Source: an uncultured Prevotella sp. (GTDB lineage: Bacteria; Bacteroidota; Bacteroidia; Bacteroidales; Bacteroidaceae). Taken from it: DNA of 54,652 bases. Position numbers and translations under genes: made by a program. Positions within the stretch are counted from its first letter, which is position 1. Each line of letters begins with the position of its first letter. Of the stretch, positions 25,601-33,396 are shown piece by piece. The notes beneath the pieces are model-generated. The model did no database searches and was not told the DNA's origin. It was given only the letters and a program-made list of their open reading frames with translations. The stretch is from assembly GCA_947167845.1 (NCBI GenBank), contig CAMVJQ010000010.1, forward strand, positions 1-54,652, given 5' to 3'.

Positions 25601-28053
25601 GCGGCCTTGCTGATGCTGACCGTCGCGCTGCCTGTCACGGCGGTGTAGTTGGCCTTCGTCACCTGATAGTAGACCGTATAGGTGCCCGCATCGGTGTAGG
25701 TCGGGCTGGCATCGAGGGTGTACGTGCCCTCCGCCGTGCCGTATTTCACCGTCGCCCCCTCGGGAACCGTCACGGTGATGCCATGGGCCTTGCCGTCGTA
25801 GGTGCCTGTGAAGCCGGAGGCCGTCACACTCATCGTGGCTGTACCGACTGACACGGTATAGGTGGCGGTCTTGGTAGCATACGTGTAGTTCGTACCGTCA
25901 GTCACGGTGGCAGTGATGGTGGCAGAGCCGTTGCCGACGATGCTCACCTCGCCGCTTGAGGCATTGACCGTGGCGACCTGGGTGTCGGAGGACGAATAGG
26001 CAACCGTGCCGTCACCCGTCTTGGTCAGCGCATTGGTGAAGGCGGCATCGCCATACGTCTTGCTCACACTCGCCGTGGCGAAACTGATGCTGCCAGCGGC
26101 CTTGCTGATGCTGACCGTCGCGCTACCTGTCACGGCAGTGTAGTTGGCCTTCGTCACCTGGTAATAGACGGTATATGTACCCGCATCGGTGTAGGTCGGG
26201 CTGGCATTGAGGGTGTACGTGCCCTCCGCCGTGCCGTATTTCACCGTTGCGCCATCAGGAGCCGTCACGGTGATACCATGGGCCTTGCCGTCGTAAGTGC
26301 CTGTGAAGCCGGAGGCCGTCACACTCATCGAGGCAGTACCGACTGTCACGGTATAGGTCGCCGTCTTGGTCGCATACGTGTAGTTCGCACCGTCAGTCAC
26401 GGTGGCGGTGATGGTGGCAGAGCCGTTGCCGACGATGCTCACCTCGCCGCTTGCGGCATCGACCGTGGCAACCTTCGTGTCGGAGGACGAGTAGGCAACC
26501 GTGCCGTCGCCCGTCTTGGTCAGCGCATTGGTGAAGGCGGCATCGCCAAACGTCTTGCTCACACTTGCCGTAGCGAAACTGATGCTGCCAGCGGCCTTGC
26601 TGATGCTGACAGTCGCGCTCCCTGTCACGGCAGTGTAGTTGGCCTTCGTCACCTGATAGTAGACGGTATAGGTACCCGCATCGGTATAGGTCGGGCTGGC
26701 ATCGAGGGTGTACGTGCCCGCATTGGTATAGATCGGGCTGGTATCGAGGGTGTACGTGCCATCCGCCGTGCCGTACTTCACCGTTGCACCCTCGGGAGCC
26801 GTCACGGTGATGCCATGGGCCTTGCCGTCGTAAGTGCCAGTGAAGCCGGAGGCCGTCACACTCATCGTGGCGGCACTGATTGTGAAACTCTGCGTGGCAG
26901 TAGTGGGCAATGAATAGTTGGTGTTGCTCAGCGCTGTGGCTGTGGCCGTGTGCGTGCCTACTTCGGAGGCACCACCCGTCACCGTCACCGTACAGGCATC
27001 GCCGCTAACCAGATTCGACACCGTGGCGGTGGGAACATGCGTCTGGCCATCGTAGGTGAAATCCGTCGCACTCCAACTCAGCGCAGCCGTCAGGACTGTG
27101 ATGTCGGCAGTGGTGGATGTCTGGCTGCCAGTGGATGCCACGGTATAATTAGCACTGCTCAGTGTAATGCCACTGATGGTAACGGTCTTTTTCTGACCCA
27201 CGTTGGCATCGGCAAAGGTACCTGTGGCACTACTGACGCTGACATCACTCACAGTTGCGCCATCAGCATCTTGGATAGTAGCACTGCTGTAACCGAGTGT
27301 TGCCGTCGTCGTGCCGTCGTATGTCTTGTTGCTGGCCGTTATGCCAGTGACGGTCACTGACTTGGCGCTGACGGTCAACGTGTAGGATACCGAGCCTGGC
27401 TTACACCAATCATTTCCTCCGAAAGAAGCACTGATTGTCGTAGAGCCAACCCCCATAATCGTAACAGCACCAGAAGTATTGACAGTAGCCACTCCCGTTG
27501 ATGACGAGGCGTAGGTGATTGTTGCTTCATCACCCAAATCCCCCGTCTGCAAATCAGGGATATCAGGATCATCACCATATGTAACCGTCACACTGGTTAC
27601 TGGTTCAAACTCCAAAGAGCAAAATTGTGCCACGTCAGAAAATTCCACTCGTCCGTCTTCAACGGTTAAGGTATAGGTCGCCGTAACAGTTTCTGCAGAA
27701 TTAGCAAGTTGACCTGTAGCAGTAATGGTTGTTGTACCCAGCCCGACAAGCGTGATTGCGCCTTCACTGTTGTCAATCGTTGCAACAGATGAGTTTGAAG
27801 AACTATAGGTAACAGGATCAAGTTTTAACTCATTATAAAGTGAAGGGAAAGCATTATTACCTGAATAGAAATCCACCTGGCATGATTCTGTTTTAATCGG
27901 CAGTCCTGTCCCATCATTTTCCAAAGAGAAATAGAAGGAACTGGAAGGATCTGCTCCCTGCTGCCCCCACGCCCCCATTGGCATCAGCCATGCCAATGCC
28001 AACAGGGAAAGGAGATGAGATAAAAAATGTTGATTAATTAGTTTTTTCATCAC
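22669..28053 (-). CDS. Giant repeat surface protein (MBG and Ig-like domains)
   Basis: A 1794-residue exported protein; the signal peptide ends near MGAWGQ. After two or three Ig-like units (Big_2 style, VATIDNSEGAITLVGLGTT) and an initial YDG-type unit (NKTYDGTTTATLGY), seven MBG-type modules begin at DNA positions 26865, 26328, 25833, 25338, 24843, 24348 and 23853. Each MBG module (TASGFTGTYDGKAHGITVT) is followed by a Big_2-like module (FATASVSKTYGDAAFTNAL), making a 165-residue repeat; the first has 14 extra residues. The last 28 residues (WYDLNGRRIEKPQKKGLYI) resemble a C-terminal sorting motif common on Prevotella surface proteins. A long rod-like adhesin is the likely role. It lies 23 bases after the coiled-coil gene of the partner-switching module, in the same direction. 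Confidence 0.85.
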   Translation of the reverse strand: MMKKLINQHFLSHLLSLLALAWLMPMGAWGQQGADPSSSFYFSLENDGTGLPIKTESCQVDFYSGNNAFPSLYNELKLDPVTYSSSNSSVATIDNSEGAITLVGLGTTTITATGQLANSAETVTATYTLTVEDGRVEFSDVAQFCSLEFEPVTSVTVTYGDDPDIPDLQTGDLGDEATITYASSSTGVATVNTSGAVTIMGVGSTTISASFGGNDWCKPGSVSYTLTVSAKSVTVTGITASNKTYDGTTTATLGYSSATIQDADGATVSDVSVSSATGTFADANVGQKKTVTISGITLSSANYTVASTGSQTSTTADITVLTAALSWSATDFTYDGQTHVPTATVSNLVSGDACTVTVTGGASEVGTHTATATALSNTNYSLPTTATQSFTISAATMSVTASGFTGTYDGKAHGITVTAPEGATVKYGTADGTYTLDTSPIYTNAGTYTLDASPTYTDAGTYTVYYQVTKANYTAVTGSATVSISKAAGSISFATASVSKTFGDAAFTNALTKTGDGTVAYSSSDTKVATVDAASGEVSIVGNGSATITATVTDGANYTYATKTATYTVTVGTASMSVTASGFTGTYDGKAHGITVTAPDGATVKYGTAEGTYTLNASPTYTDAGTYTVYYQVTKANYTAVTGSATVSISKAAGSISFATASVSKTYGDAAFTNALTKTGDGTVAYSSSDTQVATVNASSGEVSIVGNGSATITATVTDGTNYTYATKTATYTVSVGTATMSVTASGFTGTYDGKAHGITVTVPEGATVKYGTAEGTYTLDASPTYTDAGTYTVYYQVTKANYTAVTGSATVSISKAAGSISFATASVSKTFGDAAFTNALTKTGDGTVAYSSSDTQVATVNASSGEVSIVGNGSATIAATVTDGTNYTYATKTASYTVAVGTATMSVTASGFTGTYDGASHGITVTAPEGATVKYGTAEGTYTLDASPTYTDAGTYTVSYQVTKANYTAVTGSATVSISKAAGSISFATASVSKTYGDAAFTNALTKTGDGTVAYSSSDTQVATVNASSGEVSIVGNGSATITATVTDGTNYTYATKTATYTVSVGTATMSVTASGFTGTYDGKAHGITVTAPEGATVKYGTAEGTYTLDASPTYTDAGTYTVSYQVTKANYTAVTGSATVSISKAAGSISFATASVSKTYGDAAFTNALTKTGDGTVAYSSSDTQVATVNASSGEVSIVGNGSATITATVTDGTNYTYATKTATYTVSVGTATMSVTASGFTGTYDGKAHGITVTAPEGATVKYVTAEGTYTLDASPTYTDAGTYTIYYQVTKANYTAVTGSATVSISKAAGSISFATASVSKTYGDAAFTNALTKTGDGTVAYSSSDTKVATVNATSGEVSIVGNGSATITATVTDGTNYTYATKTASYTVAVGTATMSVTASGFTGTYDGKAHGITVTPPDSATVKYGTAEGMYTLDASPTYTDAGTYTVYYQVTKANYTAVTGSRTVSISKARGWVAFFTRNITVNLGEDFTIPQLALIPGDAALTYKSSDKNVATVDDTGEIKLVGVGTTRITVTFAGNDNYTGDSDYFNLTVVARLEPIVKENDYEMTPSDFIDSDGKDVDLTNIVINNILFTLKNTDSPEGDGYDSDLQSIVINTVMNNADVILILSSGIVPGTLEYASKFTGMTFLVPAGEGFIIITSQELNGHSLMVKVGDNEPVAICMPDMGDFNIPYKSDSATLVYMWNGGPGRIEASARNRAVMKGKKAVGDVRIHNVSYKARAKAPNGILSVDVDDDSADSRWYDLNGRRIEKPQKKGLYIRNGQKVVNR
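23853..26865 (-). repeat. 495-bp coding tandem repeats in the adhesin gene
   Basis: Six intervals between MBG start codons are 495 bases, or 537 for the one with a 42-base insertion. Neighbouring units differ by only a few bases per hundred, and differences are shared in blocks, which points to recent recombination between units. Confidence 0.9.
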
Positions 28054-28076
28054 ATGATATGGTTAGGGTGATGACG

Positions 28077-28418
28077 TCATCCTTGCAACTTATCAAACTT
28101 CTGTAGCAGGGCATTCAGGCGCTCCACACTGGCGGGGTCCTGGTCAGCCTTGGCAATCAGTTCGAGGTTATGACGGATGTCAGCCATCTTGTCGAACAGG
28201 AGCAGAGCCTGCTCGTAACCCTTACCGATGTTCTCGAAGTTCTTTGAGAGAGAGTTGTAGTCCTCGAGCAGACGCGTCTGCTCATCCACGCGACGCTGAT
28301 AGTCGGCCAGCAGTTGCTGACCCTCTTCGGTCTGCTTGCGTGCAGCCTTCATTTGCAGGAAGAGTGCCACGGAGAGCACTATCACTGCAATCACCAGAAT
28401 ACCAACAAGAATTTCCAT
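28077..28418 (-). CDS. Small membrane-anchored coiled-coil protein
   Basis: A 113-residue protein. Residues about 3-22 (ILVGILVIAVIVLSVALFL) form one membrane segment, and the rest is charged helix with heptad spacing (KQTEEGQQLLADYQRRVDEQTRLLEDY), ending KLQG. I recognise no family. It lies 6 bases after the STAS gene and 23 before the adhesin gene. Context suggests an anchor or output partner for the partner-switching proteins, which is inference. Confidence 0.75.
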   Translation of the reverse strand: MEILVGILVIAVIVLSVALFLQMKAARKQTEEGQQLLADYQRRVDEQTRLLEDYNSLSKNFENIGKGYEQALLLFDKMADIRHNLELIAKADQDPASVERLNALLQKFDKLQG

Positions 28419-28424
28419 AAAGCC

Positions 28425-28736
28425 TTAATCCTTCTTTTGTTCAACCTTCATAAACTTGGTGAATCCCGTCATGGCCAGCACCTTATAGATCTCCGGGCTG
28501 ACATTGGTCATCTTGAACTGACCGCGCAACTGCATCACCGTGCGCATCGTCTTCTGGATGATGCGAAGGCCAGAAGAGGCCATGTAAGTCAACTCAGAGC
28601 AGTCCATCTCCAAGTCGACGCCACCGTCCTTCAGTGCGGGCTGGATGTCCTGTTCAAACTGGTTTGCATTCATCGTGTCGATACGACTACCTGTCTTAAT
28701 GATGGTCTTGCCACCTTCTTTCAAAATCTGTGTCAT
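28425..28736 (-). CDS. STAS-domain anti-sigma-factor-antagonist-like protein
   Basis: A 103-residue single STAS domain like RsbV or SpoIIAA. The switch-helix motif YMASSGLRII places the candidate phosphoserine at Ser54/Ser55, and KMTNVSPEIYKVLAMTGF is the typical C-terminal part. In known systems the unphosphorylated form binds the RsbW-type kinase and frees its client. Bacteroidota lack a SigB-like client, so the client here is unknown. It sits between the kinase gene (26 bases upstream) and the coiled-coil gene (6 bases downstream). Confidence 0.9.
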   Translation of the reverse strand: MTQILKEGGKTIIKTGSRIDTMNANQFEQDIQPALKDGGVDLEMDCSELTYMASSGLRIIQKTMRTVMQLRGQFKMTNVSPEIYKVLAMTGFTKFMKVEQKKD

Positions 28737-28762
28737 AATCTTTAATTATTTTGGTTTTGTTT

Positions 28763-29176
28763 TTATTGTTCAATGTTCTTCGTCATCGTCAGCAGGTTCT
28801 TGCCTTCGAGTCGCTGATAGGTGACGCGGTTCATGATGTTCTTGACGATGAAGATGCCCATACCCCCTATCTCCCGGTCAATGGGATTCACATCGGGGTC
28901 GGCATCCTCCTGCGCCGTAGGGTCAAACTCTTTTCCCTGGTCGCTGAGTACGAAGGTGAGGCTCTTGCCGTCGCTCTTGGCCAGCAACTCGATTTCGGAG
29001 TCAGACTCCTTGGGATACGCATAGAAAATCACGTTGGAGACCATCTCCTCCATGACTAAGTTCAGGTTCATCTGCAACTCCATGTCGAGATGCAGTTCTT
29101 CTCCGATTTCCTCGATGAACTGGGCCACGCGCTCCAATTCCGAGATTTGGTTCTTAATGCGAAGTTCCTTTCTCAT
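28763..29176 (-). CDS. RsbW-like serine kinase (GHKL ATPase)
   Basis: A 137-residue free-standing HATPase domain. The N box is NLVMEEMVSNVIFYAY (Glu43/44, Asn48), the Asp of the adenine pocket is in LSDQGKEFDP (Asp79), and the glycine loop is GGMGIFIVK (104-112). By analogy it phosphorylates the STAS protein encoded next to it. It starts 19 bases after the phosphatase gene. Confidence 0.9.
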   Translation of the reverse strand: MRKELRIKNQISELERVAQFIEEIGEELHLDMELQMNLNLVMEEMVSNVIFYAYPKESDSEIELLAKSDGKSLTFVLSDQGKEFDPTAQEDADPDVNPIDREIGGMGIFIVKNIMNRVTYQRLEGKNLLTMTKNIEQ

Positions 29177-29195
29177 AATTATAGGTTTTCTGTTA

Positions 29196-31310
29196 TCACT
29201 TTATCACTTTCACACAGAGCATCGTCAGATCGTCGTTGGGTTCGGCGCCGTCACGATGTTTCTCCACCTCGTCCTTGAGCAGTTCGACGGTCTGTTCAGA
29301 ACTCTCAAAGGAGGTATTCTTCAGGATTTCCAACAGTCGTTCGTCTGTGAACTGTTCCTGCTGCCGATTCTCAGCCTCGTTCAAGCCGTCAGTATAGACG
29401 AAGAGCGGGCGGTTGCTGATATCGGCAATCTCCTCTCCCTCATATTCCAGCCCAGGCCACATTCCGATGGGCGCATTGGGAATCATCTCAATAAACTCAG
29501 CCACGCCATCGCCGATCAGCACAGGAGGATTGTGACCGGCATTGCAGAAGTCAAGATGGCCGGTAGTAAGATCGATCAGACCGATAAACATGGTGACGAA
29601 CATACAGGTGGTATTGTCCTCACCCGAGAGAGCCTCGTTGATCTGCGTGGCAATGGCCGCCGGAGCGAGCCGCTGGGCAGCAAGTGTGCGGAACAGTCTG
29701 GTGGCCTGCGCCATGAAGAGTGAGGCAGGTACCCCCTTGCCACTGACATCGCCCAGACAGAAGTAAAGTTGCTCGCCGACGAGATGGAAGCCATAAAGGT
29801 CGCCACCCACCTCCTTGGCCGGCGTCATCGAGGCGTAGAGGTCAAGGTCGGCACGGTCGGGGAACGTACTGGGCACCATCGACATCTGAATATTGCGGGC
29901 AATACGCAGGTCGCTCTCGATGCGTTCCTTGGCAGCCGTCGTCTCTTCCAACTGGTCGTAAGCCGTCAGCAACTGGCTGTGGGTCTCCTCCAGTTTGGTG
30001 TGGGCAGCCTTCAGTCGCTTGGCAGAGCGGTAGCGGAAATAGATGAAGATGATGAGTGACAGGACGATAATTGAAGCGATGACAATGATGCTGCGCATCT
30101 GCTGCTCCGCCTGTTCCATCTTCAGACGGGCCTGTTCCTGAGCCTGTTTCATCTTCAGTTCATCAACCTTGAAGATGGTGTTCATCTCCGCCAATTTGCG
30201 CTTCGAGTCATGACGATTGATGGAGTCGTTTATCTGACACATCTCTTTGTAAAGAGTAGCAGCCTCGCCCGTCTTGTTAAGAGCCATCATAATCTCCGCC
30301 CGTTGCTGCTTCACCCTCACCTGTTCGGCCATATCGTCAATACCGTCCGTCAGCGTCATCAATTGGCCATTATATGCAGAAGCATCCTGCAGCCGATGCT
30401 CGCACATCGCAAGCCGGGCCATATAGAAGAGCCAGGATCGATAGGTGTCCTCTTCTTCTGTCAGGATATATTTGCGCGATTCTTTCAATCTAACGGCGGC
30501 GCGCGTCATGTCGCCAAGGCCGATGGCAGCCTGTGCACATGCAATATAGTAGTAAGCCCATAGTTGACTGATGCCCATATAGTCCTCCTTTATCTCATAG
30601 TCTATAAGCAACTGTGCCATATAGTTCTTCCACAGGTCGGTCAGTGCCTGCAAACGGGGATAGTCGCGCATCTCCTCCAGCACGTCACACTGTGAAGAAA
30701 ACACGCTCGACAGATCCATCGGCAGGGGATGTATCTTCATCAGCAGGGCTATTCCCTTCCTATAAGCACCTGAAGCCTCCTGCATGTCGTTCATGTTAAA
30801 ATAGGCATTGCCCATCGCACTATAAGCCAGCCCCATACCCAGTTTGTCGTCGCGTTCTTTGGCATCAGCATACATCTTCTCAGCCTCCTGCATCCCCAGT
30901 GTGACAGAGCCGTCGTAGACATATGTATTCACCAGATAAGCCCACACTCGATAGTAACTGTCCCATTCCCCATTGTTGCGCAGGAAGGCGAGGTCGTCAT
31001 CGACGTTGCGCAGCAGGGAGTCCTTTAGGTCGTTGTTATAGAAGAAGATGATGCGCGTCCGCCGCGCCTCGCTCTCCCTCTTTTTGTTTCCCTGACGATG
31101 GCTTTCTGCCAGATAGTCATATAGGCAGGCCATCTGGGCATCGAAGTCATCACTCTCCAGACTGAGTTCGTAGAGCCTAAGCAAGGCCGCGATCCGTCTC
31201 TCACCTCTCAAGTCTGGCAAAAGACGCCTTATCTCCTCGGTCTCGGAGCCGAAGAGACACATCGAAAGACACAGCAGTATGACAGCCGCAAGGCAACGGT
31301 TTAAGTTCAT
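29196..31310 (-). CDS. TPR sensor - SpoIIE/RsbU-type PP2C phosphatase
   Basis: A 704-residue membrane phosphatase. A signal peptide or anchor (1-21) is followed by helical TPR-like repeats to about 370 in the periplasm, a transmembrane segment at about 407-425 (SIIVIASIIVLSLIIFIYF), a cytoplasmic coiled coil (430-470, KLEETHSQLLTAYDQLEE) and a PPM/SpoIIE phosphatase (475-704). Metal-binding aspartates are in VGGDLYG (Asp504) and GDVSGKG (Asp521), with FCNAGHNPP further on. It should dephosphorylate the STAS protein when the periplasmic part senses a signal. First gene of the block, with its own promoter at 31339. Confidence 0.88.
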   Translation of the reverse strand: MNLNRCLAAVILLCLSMCLFGSETEEIRRLLPDLRGERRIAALLRLYELSLESDDFDAQMACLYDYLAESHRQGNKKRESEARRTRIIFFYNNDLKDSLLRNVDDDLAFLRNNGEWDSYYRVWAYLVNTYVYDGSVTLGMQEAEKMYADAKERDDKLGMGLAYSAMGNAYFNMNDMQEASGAYRKGIALLMKIHPLPMDLSSVFSSQCDVLEEMRDYPRLQALTDLWKNYMAQLLIDYEIKEDYMGISQLWAYYYIACAQAAIGLGDMTRAAVRLKESRKYILTEEEDTYRSWLFYMARLAMCEHRLQDASAYNGQLMTLTDGIDDMAEQVRVKQQRAEIMMALNKTGEAATLYKEMCQINDSINRHDSKRKLAEMNTIFKVDELKMKQAQEQARLKMEQAEQQMRSIIVIASIIVLSLIIFIYFRYRSAKRLKAAHTKLEETHSQLLTAYDQLEETTAAKERIESDLRIARNIQMSMVPSTFPDRADLDLYASMTPAKEVGGDLYGFHLVGEQLYFCLGDVSGKGVPASLFMAQATRLFRTLAAQRLAPAAIATQINEALSGEDNTTCMFVTMFIGLIDLTTGHLDFCNAGHNPPVLIGDGVAEFIEMIPNAPIGMWPGLEYEGEEIADISNRPLFVYTDGLNEAENRQQEQFTDERLLEILKNTSFESSEQTVELLKDEVEKHRDGAEPNDDLTMLCVKVIK

Positions 31311-31338
31311 AAGCCGAATGATTAATCAGTACTTGCGG

Positions 31339-31346
31339 CAAATTTA
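31339..31346 (-). promoter_or_regulatory. Promoter of the partner-switching operon
   Basis: The minus strand reads TAAATTTG 29 bases before the phosphatase ATG. No clear promoter is seen in front of the next four genes, whose gaps are 6-26 bases. Confidence 0.55.
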
Positions 31347-31402
31347 CGAATAATTTCCGAAATATCCAACATTTTCCGCCAAAAATTGCTCATAAACGAT
31401 TA

Positions 31403-31435
31403 AAGGGTGCGTCAAAATGATTTGACACACCCCTT
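31403..31435 (-). terminator. Hairpin between aldolase and phosphatase genes
   Basis: GGGTG-c-GTCAAA (31405-31416) pairs with TTTGAC-a-CACCC (31421-31432) around ATGA, with AA/TT closing pairs. It lies about 65 bases past the aldolase stop and upstream of the phosphatase promoter, as expected for the aldolase terminator. Confidence 0.6.
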
Positions 31436-31473
31436 ATACAACAATATTCCTACTTATTTACCTTCGTTCAGAC

Positions 31474-31486
31474 GTCACAATGTGAC
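31474..31486. repeat. GTCACAATGTGAC palindrome
   Basis: A 13-base palindrome extended by imperfect arms (CAGAC...ATCTCTG), 12 bases after the aldolase stop. A related sequence, TACCTTCGTAGAGATGTCACAATGCGGTGTCTC, lies at 48560-48593 next to another stop codon, so it appears to be a small dispersed palindrome. Confidence 0.5.
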
Positions 31487-31497
31487 ATCTCTGCATT

Positions 31498-32499
31498 TTA
31501 TCCGAGTTTGCCGTCAGAGCCGAGCACGTCCACAATCTTGTGGATGTACATCTTCTTCATGTTCTCACGGGCTGGCTTCAGATACTGGCGCGGATCGAAG
31601 TGATCCGGATGCTCTGCCAGATACTTGCGGATAGCAGCCGTCATGGCCAGACGAGAGTCGGAGTCGATATTGATCTTGCAGACTGCGCTCTTGGCAGCCT
31701 CACGGAGTTGCTCCTCGGGGATACCCACTGCATCGGGCAACTTACCGCCATACTTGTTGATGGTGTCCACCTCTTCCTGAGGAACAGATGATGATCCATG
31801 CAATACGATGGGGAATCCGGGGAGTTTCTTCTCAATCTCATGGAGCACGTCGAATGCGAGTGGAGGAGGAACGAGTCTGCCGGTCTTCGGGTCGCGTGTG
31901 CACTGCTCGGGCTTGAACTTATAAGCACCGTGAGAGGTACCAATGGAGATGGCCAGAGAGTCGCAGCCTGTACGAGTGGCGAAGTCGATAACCTCCTCAG
32001 GCTTGGTATAGTGGCTCACCTCAGAGGCCACCTCATCCTCAACACCTGCGAGCACGCCGAGTTCGCACTCAACAGTCACATCATACTTGTGAGCATATTC
32101 CACCACCTGACGGGAAATCTTGATGTTCTCCTCGTAGGGAAGAGAACTACCGTCGTACATCACGCTTGAGAATCCCATGTCGATGCAGTCCTTGCAGAGT
32201 TCGAAACTGTCACCGTGATCAAGATGAAGCACGATCTCCGGATTCTCACAACCCAGTTCTTTGGCGTATGCCACAGCACCCTCGGCCATATAGCGGAGAA
32301 TCGTGGCATTTGCATAATTGCGGGCACCCTTGGAAACCTGCATGATGACAGGCGATTTCGTCTCGACAGCAGCCTGAACGATGGCCTGCATCTGCTCCAT
32401 CGTATTGAAGTTGAAAGCGGGGATGGCGTAGCCACCGGCTACAGCCTTCTTGAACATCTCGCGCGTATTGACGAGACCTAAATCCTTGTAATTTACCAT
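31498..32499 (-). CDS. fbaA: Class II fructose-bisphosphate aldolase
   Basis: A 333-residue zinc-dependent aldolase that cleaves fructose 1,6-bisphosphate in glycolysis. Visible are LHLDHGDS (catalytic Asp and zinc His), YDGSSLPYEENI, SIGTSHGAYKF and VLHGSSSVP (zinc and phosphate ligands). A monocistronic gene with its own promoter (32543) and terminator (31403). Confidence 0.95.
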   Translation of the reverse strand: MVNYKDLGLVNTREMFKKAVAGGYAIPAFNFNTMEQMQAIVQAAVETKSPVIMQVSKGARNYANATILRYMAEGAVAYAKELGCENPEIVLHLDHGDSFELCKDCIDMGFSSVMYDGSSLPYEENIKISRQVVEYAHKYDVTVECELGVLAGVEDEVASEVSHYTKPEEVIDFATRTGCDSLAISIGTSHGAYKFKPEQCTRDPKTGRLVPPPLAFDVLHEIEKKLPGFPIVLHGSSSVPQEEVDTINKYGGKLPDAVGIPEEQLREAAKSAVCKINIDSDSRLAMTAAIRKYLAEHPDHFDPRQYLKPARENMKKMYIHKIVDVLGSDGKLG

Positions 32500-32542
32500 A
32501 GTTGTAATATTTAAATAAGAAACAATTTCTACAAACTGGCTG

Positions 32543-32550
32543 CAAAGTTA
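32543..32550 (-). promoter_or_regulatory. Promoter of fbaA
   Basis: The minus strand reads TAACTTTG 43 bases before the ATG. Upstream (32551-32680) is an AT-rich gap with TTCATAATCCATAATTCATAA repeats and no gene. Confidence 0.6.
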
Positions 32551-32680
32551 CGAAATTAATTCATAATTCATAATCCATAATTCATAATTTCTAAGAACCG
32601 CTCACGTTTTTTTAATTTTATTTGCAGTTATGGGAATTATTTGCCACAAATTGCCAAACACACTTTTCACTTTTCCCCAA

Positions 32681-33391
32681 TCAGGCCAACGTATGCAAAT
32701 CCAGATACTTCTGCACGTCATCCTTGTAATTGTCGGAGACAGGGATGAAAGTGTCGCCGAAGACAATACGGAAACGGTCGATGGTACGCACCTCCGACAT
32801 CCTGACAATGAAGGAGCGATGCGTGCGAAGGAATTCGGGACGGGGCAGATAGTCCTCCAACTTCTTCATCGACATCAGCGACATTATCTTCTCGCCGTTC
32901 TTCAGATGAATCCGCACATAGTCTTTCAATCCCTCAATATAAAGGATATCGTCGAGACTTACACGAAACAGTTTATAGTCGCTCTTGACGAACATAAAGC
33001 GGTCCTGGCGATAGACATCCTGCTTTTGGGCGACGCAGAACCATTCGAGTGCCTTGTCAGTAGAGCGCAGGAAGTCTTCATACGAGATCGGCTTCAACAA
33101 GTAGTCGAGGGCGTTGACCTTATAGCCCTCTATCGCATACTGGGGGAAGGCTGTCGTGAAGATGATCTTTGTATCCCTGGGCAGAATCTTTGCAAACTCG
33201 ATGCCGCTCAGTTCCGGCATCTGAATATCAAGGAAGAGCAACTGCACAGGATTATTACGCAAATCCTTCATCGCAAGGATTGCACTATTGTAACTACCTT
33301 GCAAGTCCAGATAAGGGGTCTTGGCGACATAACTCTCCAGAAGCCCTGCTGCCAGAGGCTCGTCATCGATAATGGCACAATTGATGGTCAT
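32681..33391 (-). CDS. LytTR response regulator
   Basis: A 236-residue regulator: receiver domain 1-120 with Asp9/Asp10, phosphoacceptor Asp55 (LFLDIQMPE) and Lys100 (DYLLKP), then a LytTR DNA-binding domain from about 135 (LDDILYIEGLKDYVRIHL, FLRTHRSFIV). It ends the efflux operon, 5 bases after the kinase gene, so it probably controls this operon among others. Confidence 0.93.
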   Translation of the reverse strand: MTINCAIIDDEPLAAGLLESYVAKTPYLDLQGSYNSAILAMKDLRNNPVQLLFLDIQMPELSGIEFAKILPRDTKIIFTTAFPQYAIEGYKVNALDYLLKPISYEDFLRSTDKALEWFCVAQKQDVYRQDRFMFVKSDYKLFRVSLDDILYIEGLKDYVRIHLKNGEKIMSLMSMKKLEDYLPRPEFLRTHRSFIVRMSEVRTIDRFRIVFGDTFIPVSDNYKDDVQKYLDLHTLA

Positions 33392-33396
33392 ATTTT

